Origin: Scytonema hofmannii PCC 7110
Lineage (GTDB): Bacteria > Cyanobacteriota > Cyanobacteriia > Cyanobacteriales > Nostocaceae
Direction of reading: 5' to 3'
Assembly (NCBI RefSeq): GCF_000346485.2
Contig: NZ_KQ976354.1
Location: 6,566,882-6,630,881 of the forward strand
DNA length: 64,000 nucleotides
Shown: piece after piece, positions 63,742-64,000 of the stretch
Position numbering within the stretch: the first letter of the stretch is position 1
How the letters are laid out: each line of letters opens with the position of its first letter
Translations under genes and position numbers: made by a program
Notes under the pieces: model-generated
Databases searched by the model: none
Seen by the model: only the letters and a program-made list of their open reading frames with translations
Told to the model about the DNA's origin: nothing

Positions 63742-64000
63742 TTAGGAGGCCAGTAGCTCGTCTAACTTTCCTTGAGAGTCTAGGGCGTGGATGTCATCGC
63801 AGCCCCCAACATGACGGTTGTTAATGAAAATTTGTGGCAGCGATCGCCTTCCATTTGACCGTTGAGCCATTTTATTCCGTGCTGCTTCATCTCCATCAAT
63901 ACTGTATTCAGTGAAATGAACTCCCTTGTGTGTCAGTAATTGTTTAGCACGGATACAAAACGGGCAAGTTCTCCAAGTGTAAATTTCTACTTTTGCAGTC
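63742..64000 (-). CDS. grxC: Glutaredoxin 3, truncated at window edge
   Basis: A glutathione-dependent thiol oxidoreductase. The reading frame from the right edge gives AKVEIYTWRTCPFCIRAKQL with the CPFC redox motif, LPQIFINNRHVGGCDDIHAL with the cis-Pro and glutathione-binding GGCDD, and ends KLDELLAS at the stop 63742. Only the first residue or two are missing. It sits upstream of gshB and is probably co-transcribed with it. Confidence 0.92.
   Translation of the reverse strand, partial: TAKVEIYTWRTCPFCIRAKQLLTHKGVHFTEYSIDGDEAARNKMAQRSNGRRSLPQIFINNRHVGGCDDIHALDSQGKLDELLAS

Overview
The window is a chromosomal piece of a filamentous, probably heterocyst- and hormogonium-forming cyanobacterium (Nostoc/Tolypothrix/Scytonema-like). 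Evidence seen directly: dense HIP1 octamers (GCGATCGC), psbO, a group 3 (SigF-type) sigma factor, a complete Hmp-type motility/chemosensory locus, xisH/xisI, and many heptanucleotide tandem arrays and palindromic repeats typical of these genomes. Species cannot be fixed from the sequence alone.

Layout. 1-1042: N-terminal part of a prolyl oligopeptidase running off the left edge. 1101-13983: hormogonium motility locus hmpA-E (PATAN/receiver, CheY, CheW, MCP, hybrid CheA) on the minus strand, with the coiled-coil gene hmpF divergent from it. 14214-16639: an AT-rich, AvaI/BsoBI-like type II restriction-modification pair. 16713-21066: small accessory genes (Uma2, a decayed gene, tilS, a Phd/PIN toxin-antitoxin pair with a palindromic operator, an HAD protein, hypotheticals). 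21081-25442: DNA repair genes ung and nth and a two-domain M16 peptidase. 25618-26407: a PDDEXK_5 homing-endonuclease-like gene just downstream of an intact tRNA-Arg(UCU). 26535-30945: cyanobacterial hypotheticals, cutA and an ADP-ribosylglycohydrolase. 31065-36342: nrtABCD nitrate ABC transporter without nirA or narB. 36965-45908: DUF6671-like protein, exported protein, ferredoxin-sulfite reductase with an extra C-terminal ribbon-helix-helix, GFA protein, Rieske oxygenase, histidine phosphatase and carotenoid oxygenase. 46167-50651: xisHI, hypotheticals, a PilP-like lipoprotein, sigF and psbO. 50652-51204: a TnpB remnant with its right end. 51343-58323: a small hypothetical, then a two-gene NTPase module (AAA ATPase plus 1662-aa nSTAND/14-WD40 membrane protein). 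59099-62247: ftsQ and ftsZ. 62689-64000: gshB and grxC.

How the parts connect. The hmp cluster forms a full signalling chain (MCP - CheW - CheA - CheY/PatA-like regulator - HmpF) that in related species drives type IV pilus-dependent gliding of hormogonia; SigF and its PilP-like neighbour plausibly belong to the same pilus programme. Nitrate uptake and sulfite reduction serve N and S assimilation, and gshB/grxC serve thiol redox balance.

The most unusual signals are: (i) heptanucleotide arrays that repeatedly supply the last codons and stop codons of genes; (ii) a family of 33-bp palindromes with arm changes matched on both sides; (iii) sulfite reductase fused to a predicted DNA-binding module; (iv) a degenerate receiver in the HmpA-like protein and repeated DLF-type motifs in the CheA linker; (v) the AAA plus nSTAND-WD40 pair as a candidate conflict or signalling module; (vi) a QxK-type homing-endonuclease-like gene beside an uninterrupted tRNA. 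All family names come from reading translations by eye; no searches were run.
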